A stretch of 64,000 bases of DNA from Diploptera punctata (GCA_030220185.1 JASPKZ010004576.1:845001-909000); one strand, 5' to 3'; shown: positions 1-11,180, counted from the first letter of the stretch. Translations and numbers: made by a program. The notes: generated by a model not told the origin, from the sequence alone.

Positions 1-547
1 AAAGGTATCTGGAAAGTTAAATTCCCTATAAACCGAATATCCTGAGAATCCTTTATATCTCTTCGCTGTCGCCCAATATCAGTCCTTATTAATTTTTTTT
101 TCTTAAGGCCAATCTAATAAATCCCTTGTTAATTTAGGTAGGAGCCGCCACTGGACTTTAGAGGTATGTGTAGGAAAAACATTGAGTACCAACAGCGGTA
201 AAGTACAATGTGTTATAGTGTAGTGTTATAAATTACTACATAGAAAATGTAATTTCATGGAAGTTATAGGATGCAATCTGTGTAAGACAAATGTGACCGT
301 ATTGGGGGTAGAAGTTAATCTGAGTGCGGTCAGTAGTAATGAAGGTAATAGCGGGGGTGACTATCATAGTTATGAGGGTGAAAGACAAATAAGCATGACG
401 GGAGGTGCGTGTTGGCTCTATGTGTGGTTTGTTGTACATTAGAGCAACATCTGTTTCTGCCCTACAACCGTTCTTCATATAAATCAGGGTTGCACAATAC
501 TATCATCCCTTATATCTCAATAGATGTCAATTAAATTCTATTAGCAT

Positions 548-930
548 TTGCAAAATTTCTTGAAAATTAATAAAAATATTCAATACAATAGTGTACTTCG
601 AAACCCTAAAGATAAAGTCGATTGCATAAAAAAATCCGGTATTTATGAAATTGGATGCAATGACTGTGATATTAAATATGTTAGACAAACCAGAAGATCA
701 ATTTTAACTAGATTTAACGAACATATTGCCCATTTTAGACTTAATAGAATTGAAAAATCTGGAGTTGCCCAGCATATTTCTGATTATGATCATGCTATCA
801 ATAAAAGTAACCTTAGGCTGATTCGTTCGGTCATTGATTTCAAATTACTTGGCATCCTTGAAAGTTTGGAAATATATAAAAATAAGGATAAAATCATGAA
901 TAAAGACAAGGGCCCTATTCCGTACAGCGC
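548..930 (+). pseudogene. Penelope-like (PLE) C-terminal GIY-YIG remnant
   Basis: The reading frame contains SGIYEIGCNDCDIKYVRQT followed by R..ILTRFNEH. This is the GIY...YVG-type core of the GIY-YIG endonuclease found at the C-terminus of Penelope-like elements, with the Cys pair (CNDC) usual in these elements. The canonical glycine of the YVG/YIG motif is Arg here (KYVRQT), so the catalytic core is already changed. The reverse transcriptase that precedes this domain in an intact PLE is absent, so the copy is 5'-truncated. The frame runs on to about 1024 through unrelated sequence. In living elements the domain would nick target DNA; this copy is presumably inactive. Confidence 0.75.
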
Positions 931-1099
931 CCTCTTTTCTTTAATTTGTTTATTTATTTATTATCAATTTTGTCTTCAGTCAATATCTGGTCTTGAGAAT
1001 GACAGCTTGGCTGTGGAAAGGTGTTGACTATTTTAAAACATTAATTGGTGAATTGGGCATATTGACTGTATATATATTTTAATTAAAATATTATATCTA

Positions 1100-1672
1100 A
1101 CTATGCATAGAGAAATTAGACATATGCTCAATTCTGAAGATGCGTGCTATTATGCATTACAGAGACTCTTGTCGTCTCAACTTCTCTCAAAAATCGTTAA
1201 ACTGAAAATGTATAAAACTGTTATTCTCCTACTTATATTATATGGATGTTAAACATGGACTCTTATTTTACCGGAGGAGAAAATATTTTGGAGTATTTGA
1301 GAATAAAGTTCTTAGGAAAATATTTGGACCCAAAAGAGATAGACAGACGAATGGAGAAGACTACATAACAGTGAGATACATAATATTTATAGGAAACTAG
1401 ATATAATAAGAAAAATTAAGTCTTGTAGACTGCGATGGACAGGGCATGTGGCACGAATAGGGAATGAAAGAAGAGCATGGAAGCTCCTACTAGGAAAACC
1501 AGAGGGAAAGCGCCTATTAGGAAGGCCAAGAAAGAGGTGTGAGAATAGCATTAACCATGATTTGGGAAGTGGATTGTACGGGGGATGATTGGAGAACATT
1601 AGCTCAGAATGAGGATTTATGGACAGCTTATCTCCGCGCGACAATGAATCTACGGGTTGGATAGTGCCAGTT
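1100..1672 (+). mobile_element. Family R LINE, degenerate 3' fragment
   Basis: The sequence follows the 3' third of the near-complete family R copy at 31.06-34.20 kb, from the region encoding the stretch after the YADD domain to the terminal 'gggtt(c/g)gatagtgccag' motif. It carries several stops and frameshifts, for example a TAA where the others encode the CETW motif. The GTAA tail is lost. It is 5'-truncated, as expected from incomplete target-primed reverse transcription, and older than the copies at 6.8 and 57.7 kb judging by its substitutions. Confidence 0.85.
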
Positions 1673-1680
1673 AAATACTA

Positions 1681-2395
1681 TTATCATCTTCATGGTAGGC
1701 TGTTGGCCTGTTCCGCTATCAGTATTCATCTTCTCGTCGTCTTCTAGGACGTCCCACATCTCTATAGCCTTGAGGTTGGTACAACCCCCTGGTAAGAGGT
1801 GAATGGAAGCGAACTATACCCCAGCCGCTGAATCTCTGGCTCTGAAGTTTAAGTTATACGAGGGGTAAAGGGAGAACTGGCCCTCTACTGTCAATAAGGA
1901 AATGGTTGAAGTGCGAGTGAATGTCTGCCTCAACCAATCACTGCTCTTGACGTGCTATAGCGCGCTAGTAAGATCTGAAATTGCTGAGATGTTGTCAGCT
2001 GTAGGTCTGCTAACCGCATAGTTAAAGTGGCCCCTCCTACTGAATATCCATATCGGCAACACTGTCATGAAAACGTCAGGACCGGAGAATCAGTGGCTGG
2101 ACTATAGTTCCAACGAGGGAATTTCCAACGAACTTCAGAGGCGGAAGAAGAACAATATGTTCTCAACGGCAAAGAATACGGAAGTCTCTTTAACCATGTA
2201 AATGTACCTGCTCTAGAGGAAGAAAACATATTTCCTATTATTTTGCCCCTATTTTTAGTTTATTTTTGTCTTTATTATTATGAATAATTTTCCCAGCTTC
2301 TTCTTTTTCTTCGTCTTCCTTTCCAGGATTAGGTCAATGTGACCTGTTCCGGTCTCAAGTCGATCGTTTTCTTGTTCGCACTTGAGACTTCTGAG
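1681..2395. other. Unassigned 0.7 kb
   Basis: No long reading frame or recognisable domain. Composition is less AT-rich than the surroundings. I see no second copy elsewhere in the window. Confidence 0.4.
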
Positions 2396-2399
2396 TGAT

Positions 2400-2690
2400 A
2401 TTTTATTTATTTGGGTGGGTTACCAGCCCAACCGCAAAACCCCAACCTGGAGGACCAGAGTTTAATTTCAGAGTTGTCTTTCTCCTAGACAGACTGCCTT
2501 ACAAGGCTACAGAGCTCTGTCTGCCCCGAGCATCTGGTTTTATGGCGCCAGAAACTCGCAATTCACCCTCCACCTTTAGTAAAAACAGTCCCATCACGTG
2601 AAGGTAGAAACCTCGATCACAAACCACCTAGTCCTCCTGGAAGTGGGTTTTTGCGGACGGTTTGATAGCCCACCCAAGTAAAAAATATAT
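2400..2690 (+). repeat. PAC repeat, copy 1
   Basis: Non-coding repeat recognised by the block CCCAACCTGGAGGACCAG and the flanking words 'accagcccaaccgc'. Three other copies occur at about 4.04, 8.11 and 63.3 kb in the same orientation, with divergent bodies. A short open frame of 68 codons crosses it but is not conserved in the other copies. I cannot assign it to a named transposon class. Confidence 0.6.
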
Positions 2691-3284
2691 TTCTCGTATA
2701 TCTCAGTTAAATACTAAACTATAATAATTCTAAAAGTATTTTAACAAAATCCTGAAATTAGTGTTGTGACATCATTGTGTGTTCAGAGGTCGCATTACAC
2801 ACAGTTGACATGGGCTGTGAGTGAATTTCAGGTTGTGTGAATCAAAATACAAAATGTAATGGGAGAAGTGTTGTGGAGAATTCTACCTCGTAAATCACGG
2901 GAACATACTCAAACGGTCATGTTGACGCAATAAAATTGCACACCTGTCTCACCTGAATCCAATAAAACTACCGCTCGACATTTTGCTAACTTTTAATTCT
3001 ATATGTGATGTATATTTATTGTTTGAAAATAGGATAACCGCTTCCTCATGATCCAGTGGTTGTAATATTCAACACGGAAACATTTCATCCCACTGTGAAT
3101 AGGGATTCAACGAAAACATTGTGTTTTAGCTATAAATCATTTATAGGGGATTTTTATTTTGAAATTTTGTTCATCTTTCATGAAACGAGGCTAATAACAT
3201 TAATTCTAGTTAAAGTTTTGAATAATAAAGTTTTTATCCACTGTAATTAGTATATAAAATGAAATTAAGTAATGTATTCAAACA
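2691..3284. other. Unassigned AT-rich stretch
   Basis: No convincing gene or repeat. Short open frames only. Confidence 0.4.
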
Positions 3285-3289
3285 ACAAC

Positions 3290-3319
<30 letters not shown>
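3285..3319. repeat. (AAT)n microsatellite
   Basis: About 11 AAT units at the edge of the transposon-end repeat that follows. Confidence 0.95.
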
Positions 3320-3320
<1 letters not shown>

Positions 3321-3740
3321 TTAACACTGAGTAACAAAAAATAAACTTTTTTTTGTCTGAGAAAGAAAAAATATGTGATTCTGATAGTATTTTTTTCTCC
3401 TGTATTCAAATGTGATATCGGTTTTTCTCCATCACACAAGGTTTCCGAGAGACAGGAATTTATAATTTCAAACACTTTGATATTTTCTACATTCATAACT
3501 ACACAATATAAGAACATTCAGACTCAACTAGAAAGTAAGAAATGGCGATGTTCTGCTATATTTCGCCTGTGGAGCATCCCTCTTGATGGTCCAACAATAA
3601 TCAGCCAGCATATTAGGATTCCATTTGCCTTGATATCTTTTTTCCATAGCTGAAACCATTTGAGTTAGCTCATTTGGTTTTATTTTACAATCGAAAAATG
3701 GACGAAAAAACATCTATTAAGATAATAATTATTTAAATCC
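3320..3740 (-). pseudogene. Transposon-associated protein C-terminus (MEKRYQ..WNPNMLADYCW type)
   Basis: On the minus strand (3528-3713) the frame encodes SAMEKRYQGKWNPNMLADYC followed by W and an RDAP..KY tail. I recall this C-terminal signature from a family of uncharacterised, multicopy arthropod proteins that behave like transposon products; the exact superfamily is not certain. A second copy on the plus strand lies at 49.78-50.28 kb and shares both the coding end and the non-coding sequence beyond it. The N-terminal part is missing here, so this is a truncated remnant. The adjoining 3' flank includes a poly-T/A run and ends in the AAT tract. Confidence 0.6.
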
Positions 3741-3824
3741 ATTAATTGAAATTGAAATAAATAAAACTTTGCGTGATGGAGTTTTTTAAATTTCGGATTG
3801 TTTCTGTTATATACAAAGGTATAT

Positions 3825-4030
3825 TCAACCAAAATATACAATTTTTTTCTTCCATACTTCCAGGTCTTGCGTGTCTGTTTCTGTCACATTTCTCTTCTTC
3901 ATGTTGTCTTGAATTCCCTCTATCCACGTTGGCTTTGATCTACCACGTTTCCCTTTTCCAGGAGGTGTCGATTTCGATACTTCTTTCATATCCGAGACTA
4001 TATATTTAGTTTTTTTTTCAGCATTAAGTT
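3825..4030 (-). mobile_element. Family K LINE, 3' end
   Basis: Minus-strand translation reads PPGKGKRGRSKPTWIEGIQ, then a D-x-E-V-W-KKK tail. This is the C-terminal end of the same LINE family seen at 22.55 and 26.5 kb on the plus strand. Only the terminal ~70 codons remain. The frame runs on upstream into the PAC repeat, which is an artefact. Confidence 0.75.
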
Positions 4031-4034
4031 TTCT

Positions 4035-4290
4035 TACAATGTATGAGGAGATGGCCCATAGCATCAGCCCCCAACCTGGAGGACCAGAGAATTTTTCTGG
4101 AGTCCACCATAAATCAGTTGCTTTCACTGCAGCTAAGAGTCTGATCCACCCTTTATTGCCTCATCCGCCGTCTGCACCATACCGTAGGTTTCCTACTGTG
4201 CTGCATCCGCCGTTGGGGCTTACACCGAACCCTGGCTCGGGACCCTCACATGGTACTATCAGTCGGGTCAGCTGAACCTAGTTTTTTAAC
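4035..4290 (+). repeat. PAC repeat, copy 2
   Basis: Contains the CCCAACCTGGAGGACCAG block preceded by 'gcccatagcatcag'. It abuts the 5' side of the family K LINE fragment. The body 'ccgccgtctgcacc...ccgccgttggggct' resembles the copy at 8.1 kb (...'gatccgccgtgatg'). Confidence 0.6.
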
Positions 4291-4350
4291 GAGGTGTTAC
4301 TCTTCTCCGTCCTCCTTTTTCATCCGGACTTGGGACCGGCAATGGTAAGT

Positions 4351-4352
<2 letters not shown>

Positions 4353-4411
<59 letters not shown>
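4353..4411. repeat. (AAT)n microsatellite
   Basis: About 19 units. It sits directly at the 3' end of the minus-strand LINE that follows, consistent with growth from that element's 3' tail. Confidence 0.95.
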
Positions 4412-4981
<570 letters not shown>

Positions 4982-5052
4982 GTTGGAAGACCTAGAAGGC
5001 GTTGGGCTGATGCATTATGAAGTCGGAACGGGCAATTGCCTAATCCCTGGAG

Positions 5053-5055
<3 letters not shown>
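4982..5055 (+). mobile_element. LINE C-terminal scrap between two AAT tracts
   Basis: Encodes VGRPRRRWADA and then the words 'gaagtcggaacggg', the same ending as the LINE fragment at 25.5-26.1 kb. It is only ~75 bp long and bounded on both sides by AAT repeats. Confidence 0.65.

Positions 5056-5114
<59 letters not shown>
5056..5114. repeat. (AAT)n microsatellite
   Basis: About 19 units, at the 3' side of the LINE scrap. Confidence 0.95.
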
Positions 5115-5115
<1 letters not shown>

Positions 5116-5657
5116 TGCCAGTGAGTTAGAATTAGTTAATAAATCCTATCACTAATTCATCAAACTATATGCCATATTACACGACTGAAAGTTTGTAGAA
5201 CCCTGATAAGTGATGTATTTATTCCTCTGAGAACTGTCGCAAGTAGCCAGTAATTAAAGCACCCAGAATAGAGTGGTCACAACGTCTGAATTACCCTCCC
5301 CCATCTCATGATACGTCTGTAATTTGTTGCAGTCGGATGTGGCGTGATATTCTGCACTATTTGCACTGTTACTAATGATCATGTGATCACGAATCTACGA
5401 TCCTCATTAATCAGATTTTACTTAACAATCGCAAAAAAAAAAATAATAACTTCATTTCAAATTGACTAACTTCATAGATAACGCATTATAGCCTAATAGA
5501 AGAAGCCTATACCGTAAACCAAGGATGGACAACATTGAGATTCTCTTAGCTGTAAAGAACATGACTGAAAATTGAAATAAATCCAAATATATTCGATTTT
5601 TTAGATGATTCTAATATTTATGAAACCAATTGAAAACATACCTATTAAAAGTTTTTT
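5115..5657. other. Unassigned sequence
   Basis: No gene, repeat or RNA recognised. Confidence 0.4.
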
Positions 5658-6126
5658 TGGTCGATGTGACTAATTTATTATACTTAACAACATTGTTGTT
5701 ACTGGAAGTAAGTCAACGTTCCCACATCTAACCTGGTTGCTATGCAAACAAAAGAAATCGCAATGCTGCTATGGACTCAAAAAGCACACGTTCGGTAAGT
5801 AAAATAAAACATTTCTTGAATGTTTTGTACACTAACTCATACCTTTCTTTAGAGTTTTCCGGAATTAATGCAGAATATCCCACTCTCCAGGCTTCTTCAA
5901 TTTCTCTATCATCTACCATGACTCCTTCCATAATAAAATTATCAAACAGATTCTAATCACATATAAAAATGTCTCCACAGCCAACAATCCTTGCTTATAA
6001 TAAAACAAATGAAGAGCTACATAGCAACGATCACCAAATGTTTCTTTCTCATAGAAGTCATTTACATCCAACCAATATTTTAATTAATTTATTACTATAT
6101 TTAATAAAAATTAGTCACATCGACCA
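5658..6126. mobile_element. 469-bp TIR element
   Basis: A perfect 19-bp terminal inverted repeat, TGGTCGATGTGACTAATTT, stands at 5658-5676 and in reverse complement at 6108-6126. The interior holds a minus-strand reading frame resembling part of a tyrosine recombinase (next entry). The small size and lack of a full enzyme indicate a non-autonomous derivative. Target-site duplication is not obvious: the right end lies 4 bp from a second palindrome. Confidence 0.65.
5740..5931 (-). pseudogene. Tyrosine-recombinase-like N-terminal fragment (tentative)
   Basis: The frame starts MEGVMVDDREIEEAWRVGYS and continues LIPENSKERYELVYKTFKK, then loses similarity. The pattern P..SK.RY...Y..F resembles the start of the core-binding (SAM-like) domain of insect Crypton or other transposon tyrosine recombinases. 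The catalytic Arg-His-Arg-Tyr domain is absent. After the KTFKKCF stretch the DNA reads like an exon/intron edge or a deletion. It lies wholly inside the TIR element and may be captured or residual coding sequence. Confidence in the family is limited. Confidence 0.4.
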
Positions 6127-6130
6127 GAAA

Positions 6131-6267
6131 ATAGTATGCAATACACATGAGGTAAGCACGTGACAGATCTCGAAAATTGAAAAAACTCGGCGCAAGCGCC
6201 TCGTTTTTTTCAAACGTTGTCTCGATCAGTAACAAGTGCTTACCTCATTTGTATCGCAATATACTAT
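6131..6267. repeat. ~137-bp near-palindrome
   Basis: The left arm 'atagtatgcaatacacatg' is mirrored by the right arm 'tttgtatcgcaatatactat'. Matching continues inward through 'gaggtaagcac', a 'gatctcga'-like word and a poly-A/poly-T run, to the centre GGCGCAAGCGCC at about 6189-6200. A transcript would form one long imperfect hairpin. It could be a tiny foldback element or a hairpin RNA source; there is no coding content. Confidence 0.7.
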
Positions 6268-6816
6268 AATATATTTGACAATTATTTAATTGTATTTTAA
6301 AGTACCGTTTCGGGATTCTAGGCCGTGACTTGCAGTTTGTCTTCTCGATGTTTCATCATCTACTGTGGGTGACATAACGATAGGTGTGAAAGTCTTAATC
6401 AGTAAATTATTTAATTATTTAATTTTTAATTTAGCACTGTACATTTTTTCCTTCTCTATTATGATATATATTTCGTCACTTTTACCAGACCATATTTGGG
6501 TAAGTATATTAAATTAAATTAATTTTTCTAACTCTTATTTATATTTTAATAATGTAATTTTGTGTATTAAAGGAGAATTTTAATATTCGTCTTATTATCT
6601 AACTATTTGTATGTCTATACGTCTGTCTGTCATATTATATATCTTACTATTTGTGTGTCTATAAATATGTCTCCTTGTTAATCCAGTTATCTGATTTTTT
6701 TCTATGCAGAACCTGTCTGCTTTTCTACATACTTGTCCACTTCTAAATATCAAATAACTACTTACCTACATGTTATTGACCTATCTGGTTCCTATTTATA
6801 TATTTATTTACCTTTC
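6268..6816. other. Unassigned AT-rich sequence
   Basis: Nothing recognised apart from short AT runs. Confidence 0.4.
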
Positions 6817-7410
6817 AAATACCTAGGAACAATAATCACAAATAGGAATGAGATGCACAAAGAAATTAAACATAGGCTCGATTCTGGAAATGCGTGCTAT
6901 TATGCATTGCAGAGACTCTTGATGTCCCAACTCCTTTCAAAAAACGTTAAACTGAAAATATATAAAACTATTATTCTACCAGTTATACTATATGGGTGCG
7001 AAACATGGACTCTTACTTTAAGGGAGGAAAGGAGATTACAAGTATTTGAGAATAAAGTACTTAGGACAATTTTTGGACCAAAGAGAGATGAACAGACAGG
7101 TGAATCGAGAAGACTACATAACAATGAACTACATGGTCTTTATAGGAAGCCAGATATAATAAGAAGAGTTAAGTCTCTTAGACTGCGTTGGGCAGGACAT
7201 GTTGCACGTATGGGGAATGAAAGACTTGCATGGAAGCTTCTTATAGGAAAGCCAGAGGGAAAACGCCCAGTTGGTAGACCAAGAATGAGGTGGGAGAATA
7301 ACATTAACTATGATTTGAGGGAAGTAGAGCATTAGCTCAGGATAGGGATGTATGGAGAGCGTATGACCGCGCGGTCATGAACCTACGGGTTGGATAGTGC
7401 CAGTGAGTAA
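6817..7410 (+). mobile_element. Family R LINE, 5'-truncated young copy
   Basis: Starts within the codons for KYLGTIITNRNEMHKEIKHR and ends with the family terminus 'gatagtgccagtgagtaagtaagt'. The reading frame stays open for most of its length (YALQRLLMSQLL, GCETWTLTLREERR, LRWAGHVARMGNE, GRPRMRWENNINYDL). About 21 bp are missing between 'gaagtag' and 'agcattagctc', which breaks the frame just before the C-terminus. Very close to the reference copy at 33.57-34.20 kb, so probably a recent insertion. Confidence 0.9.
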
Positions 7411-7844
7411 GTAAGTAAGTATTTACCTGTTATCTAGATCTTGTAAGTTATTATCTTAGTTTGTTCTTATCTTATTTACTTTTTATATGAATAGGTTTTG
7501 TGGAGAATATCTATGCGAGCTCATACTCTTTTAATTTCCCATCAAAATGTCACATAAAATTGATATCAAATTGACAGCTATAGAAAATAACAAACCTAAC
7601 CTAACCTGTTTTTTACAGAATCTATAATATAATAAAAAAATAGATGGTAGTGGACTAATCGCTACTTTTAAATATATTATTTTTTAATAAAACGTTCCTA
7701 TTTAGCTTCCTATAATCCATCCATAATTACAAAAATAAATAAATAAAATCCAATAAATGTTTCATATTCATTGACAATTTATTCGTTGGTGTGGGATTTT
7801 ATGGGATTACGCACATTCAAATTTTATGAGTTATTAAATAGGTC
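7411..7844. other. Unassigned AT-rich sequence
   Basis: No gene or repeat seen. Confidence 0.4.
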
Positions 7845-8095
7845 TTCTTAAACTCTATCTATCTTCGGGTTTTTACAGCTGCTGCCGTCTTCCCGTGCCA
7901 AACCTCCAAAGCCTACGGTCTTGGGCATCTTCGATGCTTAGCCCTCTAGCTTGCATTACTGTCTTCATGTTTTCCTTCCATGTTAACCTTGGTCTTCCTC
8001 TTTTCTTCTTTCTGTTTGGATGCCATTCATATAGTTGCTTCGGCCATCGTCATATTTTTTCTGTCCGGCTTTGATTGATTTGGTCTTTTAGCATT
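7845..8095 (-). mobile_element. LINE 3' fragment (degenerate)
   Basis: Minus-strand reading gives pieces of the usual post-RT ending (..W.PNRKKKRGRPRLTW..NMKTV..). It is degenerate and short. The 3' end abuts the PAC repeat at 8.11 kb. Confidence 0.45.
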
Positions 8096-8109
8096 TTGTT
8101 TTTTTTTTC

Positions 8110-8345
8110 TAATGTGTGGGGAGCTGGCCTACAGCATAAACCCCCAACCTGGAGGACCAGGAAAATTTCTGTCTGGGTTTTCCTCCCATAGCCTTTGAAG
8201 ATCCCTCTTCACCGCAAGGCAGCGTTTCTCTATTTCCCTTAGAGATAGGGTTGCCTCTTCCGCCAGATCCGCCGTGATGAAGGACTCCTGCGCCGACTCT
8301 GCCGTTGAGGTCTTCACCGTAACCCTGGCTAGGGGCCCTTAAACC
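8110..8345 (+). repeat. PAC repeat, copy 3
   Basis: Contains 'agcataaacccccaacc' and the GGAGGACCAG block. An antisense frame of 62 codons across it is not supported by the other copies. Confidence 0.6.
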
Positions 8346-8455
8346 TTGTTATATTAAATACACATACAATTTTTTAAATATTCCTGCAGTCCAATATCAG
8401 AGACTTAAATCATCGATTACTTTCTCAATTAATTCAAAGTAATGTCTTATAGGAG

Positions 8456-8694
8456 GGGTTCAGAGCAAAAGTGAAACAAGTCCAAAAATTGAAACTCCTA
8501 GTTACATTTGAATGAGGATTCAAAATATCAATAATTATTGAGAGCAATAACAAGCCAAGTATTGTATTTGTTATTTTTTACTGAAAAATAAATTCTCATT
8601 CTTCATCTGCGTTTAAATATATTACTTTAACTTTACATCAGTTTCTTTCTCGAAAGTGTACAATATGTACTTAGTCCACTTTTGCTCTGAACCC
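8456..8694. mobile_element. 239-bp MITE-like element
   Basis: An 18-bp perfect terminal inverted repeat, GGGTTCAGAGCAAAAGTG, lies at both ends (8456-8473; reverse complement at 8677-8694). The interior is AT-rich and non-coding. No target duplication is certain. Only one copy in the window. Confidence 0.65.
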
Positions 8695-8699
8695 AATAT

Positions 8700-9095
8700 A
8701 TGTAGGCAGTAATGTTGGATTAACACATGAAATAGTTATTTCACATTTATATAACATGTATCATTTCCTCTCCATTTCACAATTCTGAATAATGGTAATG
8801 GAAGTCTCTGTAACAGTGTTTATATAAATTACTTTATATAGTTATTTGCTGGTATTATGCAGATAATTCAAGGATGTGAGACGTTATCAGCTGCGATATT
8901 CTTGTTACAAAATCTAAAATTACATATATATTTTCCAGTAATTAATATTAAACTTTGAATAATTTTACGATCCACATATACATATTAATAAACATGTAAT
9001 TAATTTTATTTTTTCAAGGAAATCTCAATTAAAAGTTTTTGTTTTGTTTTAGATTTTTTAAATGTTGATATTTTTAATTTTTATATTAATAAATT
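8700..9095. other. Unassigned AT-rich sequence
   Basis: No feature recognised. Confidence 0.4.
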
Positions 9096-9096
9096 A

Positions 9097-9480
9097 AGTC
9101 CACCGCTGTGGTCTTGAGGTAGAGTGCTGCGTTGTCACGCAGTGGACCCGAATTCGATCCCCGGTCGAGACAGTTTCCTGCGAGGTTTTTATCGGGGTTT
9201 TTCCTCACCTGTAAGACAAATGTCAGGAAACTTAAAGCCCAAACGGTCCCCGAACATCATATGACCATAGCAAACATCATCATTCATATTCAATTAGATT
9301 AAGCTTAGAATTAAGGACTCTTCTGGCACACCACTTTCATCATCATCATCATCATCACCCATCATATCGTCGGGGCAACGTAACCCCGCCTTCGAGGCGC
9401 CCCAACCTCAGAAGTGGGTTACAATTACGCTAATGCCAGAAGATAATACCAGAAATATCCTAAAGGACAACCTGGGGTAT
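9097..9480 (+). mobile_element. tRNA-headed SINE with SINE-A head and SINE-B-like tail
   Basis: The head shows an A-box-like 'tcttgaggtagagtgc' and a B-box-like 'attcgatccccgg', followed by 'cgaggtttttatcgggg' and 'cctcacctgtaagacaaatg' as in SINE-A. The distal part (cccatcatatcgtcggggca... ccccaacctcagaagtggg...ttacaat..cgc) is the tail of SINE-B. It ends in an (AAAT)n run. This looks like a mosaic of two SINE families sharing a tRNA-type promoter. Confidence 0.75.
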
Positions 9481-9662
9481 TAAATATAAATAAATAAATA
9501 AATATATATATATATATACATATATATATAATTAATTATAACATATATGTGTGTACATATACAAACATACACAAGAATACAAATCGATACAAACATCTTG
9601 TAAGAGGTAAATTATGCATTGTAATAATAATAATATAATAATAATAATAATAATAATAATAA
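9481..9662. repeat. AT-rich simple repeats
   Basis: (AAAT)n, (AT)n and an (AAT)n run at 9622-9661. Confidence 0.85.
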
Positions 9663-9864
9663 ATTGTACTTGTTATTTTACAAAATCTCAAATAATATAG
9701 CATATACAGGTAGGGGAAAGTAGGTTATTTCAGGTTATAAAAATATTTAAATTATCCATTCAATACAACAAAAATACATAAAAGTATATCAGCTGCCAAA
9801 AATTAAACATTCATTTATAATAAAATGAAAATTATACTTCGAAATTGCAAATACAAACTCAAAT

Positions 9865-10175
9865 GAGGTACGATATAAGTAAAGGTAAATTTATGCCCCT
9901 ACAGATCATAGGAAATCCTTGGGGTAGTAGGAGGTTAAGGCTCCCACTTTTTCTAGACAATCGGCACTTGATGTCAACCGTGTTGTTAGCCCTGCTTAAC
10001 GGCCGCCTTTGTCCCCAGAGCAAGTATCCAGTACTGATTTTCGTTAGCAGCCGAGTTGATTCCCAGGGCTATGATGCCACCAGAAGGTTTGAGTCAGTTT
10101 AAAAACTGGGACTCCAACCCTCGACCTTCCGTTTTGTAGCCTTTACCTTCTTCGCTACGGCGTGCTCCACCATAT
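9865..10175 (-). mobile_element. SINE-C
   Basis: Read on the minus strand it begins 'gagcacgccgtagcg' and contains a B-box-like 'ggtcgagggttggagtccc'. The head is the same type as the tRNA-like sequence at 22.9 kb ('gcacgccgtagcgtagtgg'). The body has no coding potential despite an 85-codon frame on the other strand. Confidence 0.65.
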
Positions 10176-10651
10176 AAGTATTCTTCCCTCAATATCGCCT
10201 GTAGGGAAATAAGGATAACTAAATCAGCTTGGCAAACCATTAAATTGAAGAAAAAGTAATGTTTCTTTCAGTTATTTAAATGTGTCGGTCGAAAGTAAAA
10301 ACAAAACCATGTATAACTAATTTATTAATGCATATTCTGTAATTTAACACATATGTAATTAAGGATCAGATTTTTAGGTTCTAAAAGATAAGATTGCAAC
10401 ATAGTATAGTGATCAAATTAATTTAAATAAGTAGGGCAAGGGTTGTAATACAGTATAATTAGAAGTAAGACTTCTGAGTGTCTTTTGTTTTGGTTTCACA
10501 AATAAACAGTTGAATAATATAATGAGAAGTTAGACTACTGACTGTGTTTTGTCTTGGTTTCACACAGAAATGATTAAATAATGTATACTATCTGTGTTCC
10601 AATCTTAATTTTAGTACAATAAAATCATTTCCCTATTAAAAAGTCATTCTA

Positions 10652-11160
10652 TCCAACCAACTGAATTTTTTAATGACATAACTTACAAAAAACGTTTCTC
10701 AATCATTTTTGTGTGGGATCTAGCAATATTACATGTATCTTCTTCTTCACTTCACGGGCTAGGCAAAAATTGCCTGTTCCGCCTCACAGTTGTTCTGTCC
10801 ATCTTTTCACTGGCCTTCCTACATTCCTTGAACCTCTTGGCTTGTAGTTGAATGCTGCTCTTGGTAATCTTGTTACATTCATTCTTTCCACGTGTGTAAA
10901 CCATTTCTCTCTATATTCTCTAATTTTCTCATTCAATGGATATATATTTAACTCTGTTCTTATATCTTCATTCCTTATCCGATCCATTACATTTATATTA
11001 CATATATTACTTTTAAATTAATATAAATATAACATTATTTATGTTTAATTTAAAAGTGAGAAGATGCGTAATATAGACTAAATGTAATATTGCTACATCC
11101 CACACAAAGTACTGAGAAATGTTTTTTGTAAGTTATATTATAAAAAATTCAGTTGATTAG
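10652..11160. mobile_element. Foldback/TIR element carrying a LINE scrap
   Basis: Inverted arms of roughly 85 bp. The left arm (from 'caactgaattttttaatgac' through 'acttacaaaaaacg' and 'gtgtggga') is mirrored by 'cccacacaaag...gttttttgtaagtt...aaaaaattcagttg' at 11094-11155. A minus-strand LINE fragment sits between them. Without it the element would be a short MITE. Confidence 0.65.
10745..10990 (-). mobile_element. LINE 3' fragment inside the foldback element
   Basis: Minus-strand translation includes RIRNEDIRTELNIYPLNEKI, WFTHVERM and a GSRNVGRPVKRW ending. The post-RT pattern is the same as at 18.3, 25.6 and 51.7 kb. 5'-truncated. Confidence 0.7.
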
Positions 11161-11180
11161 ATATAAAGACTGATTAACTA

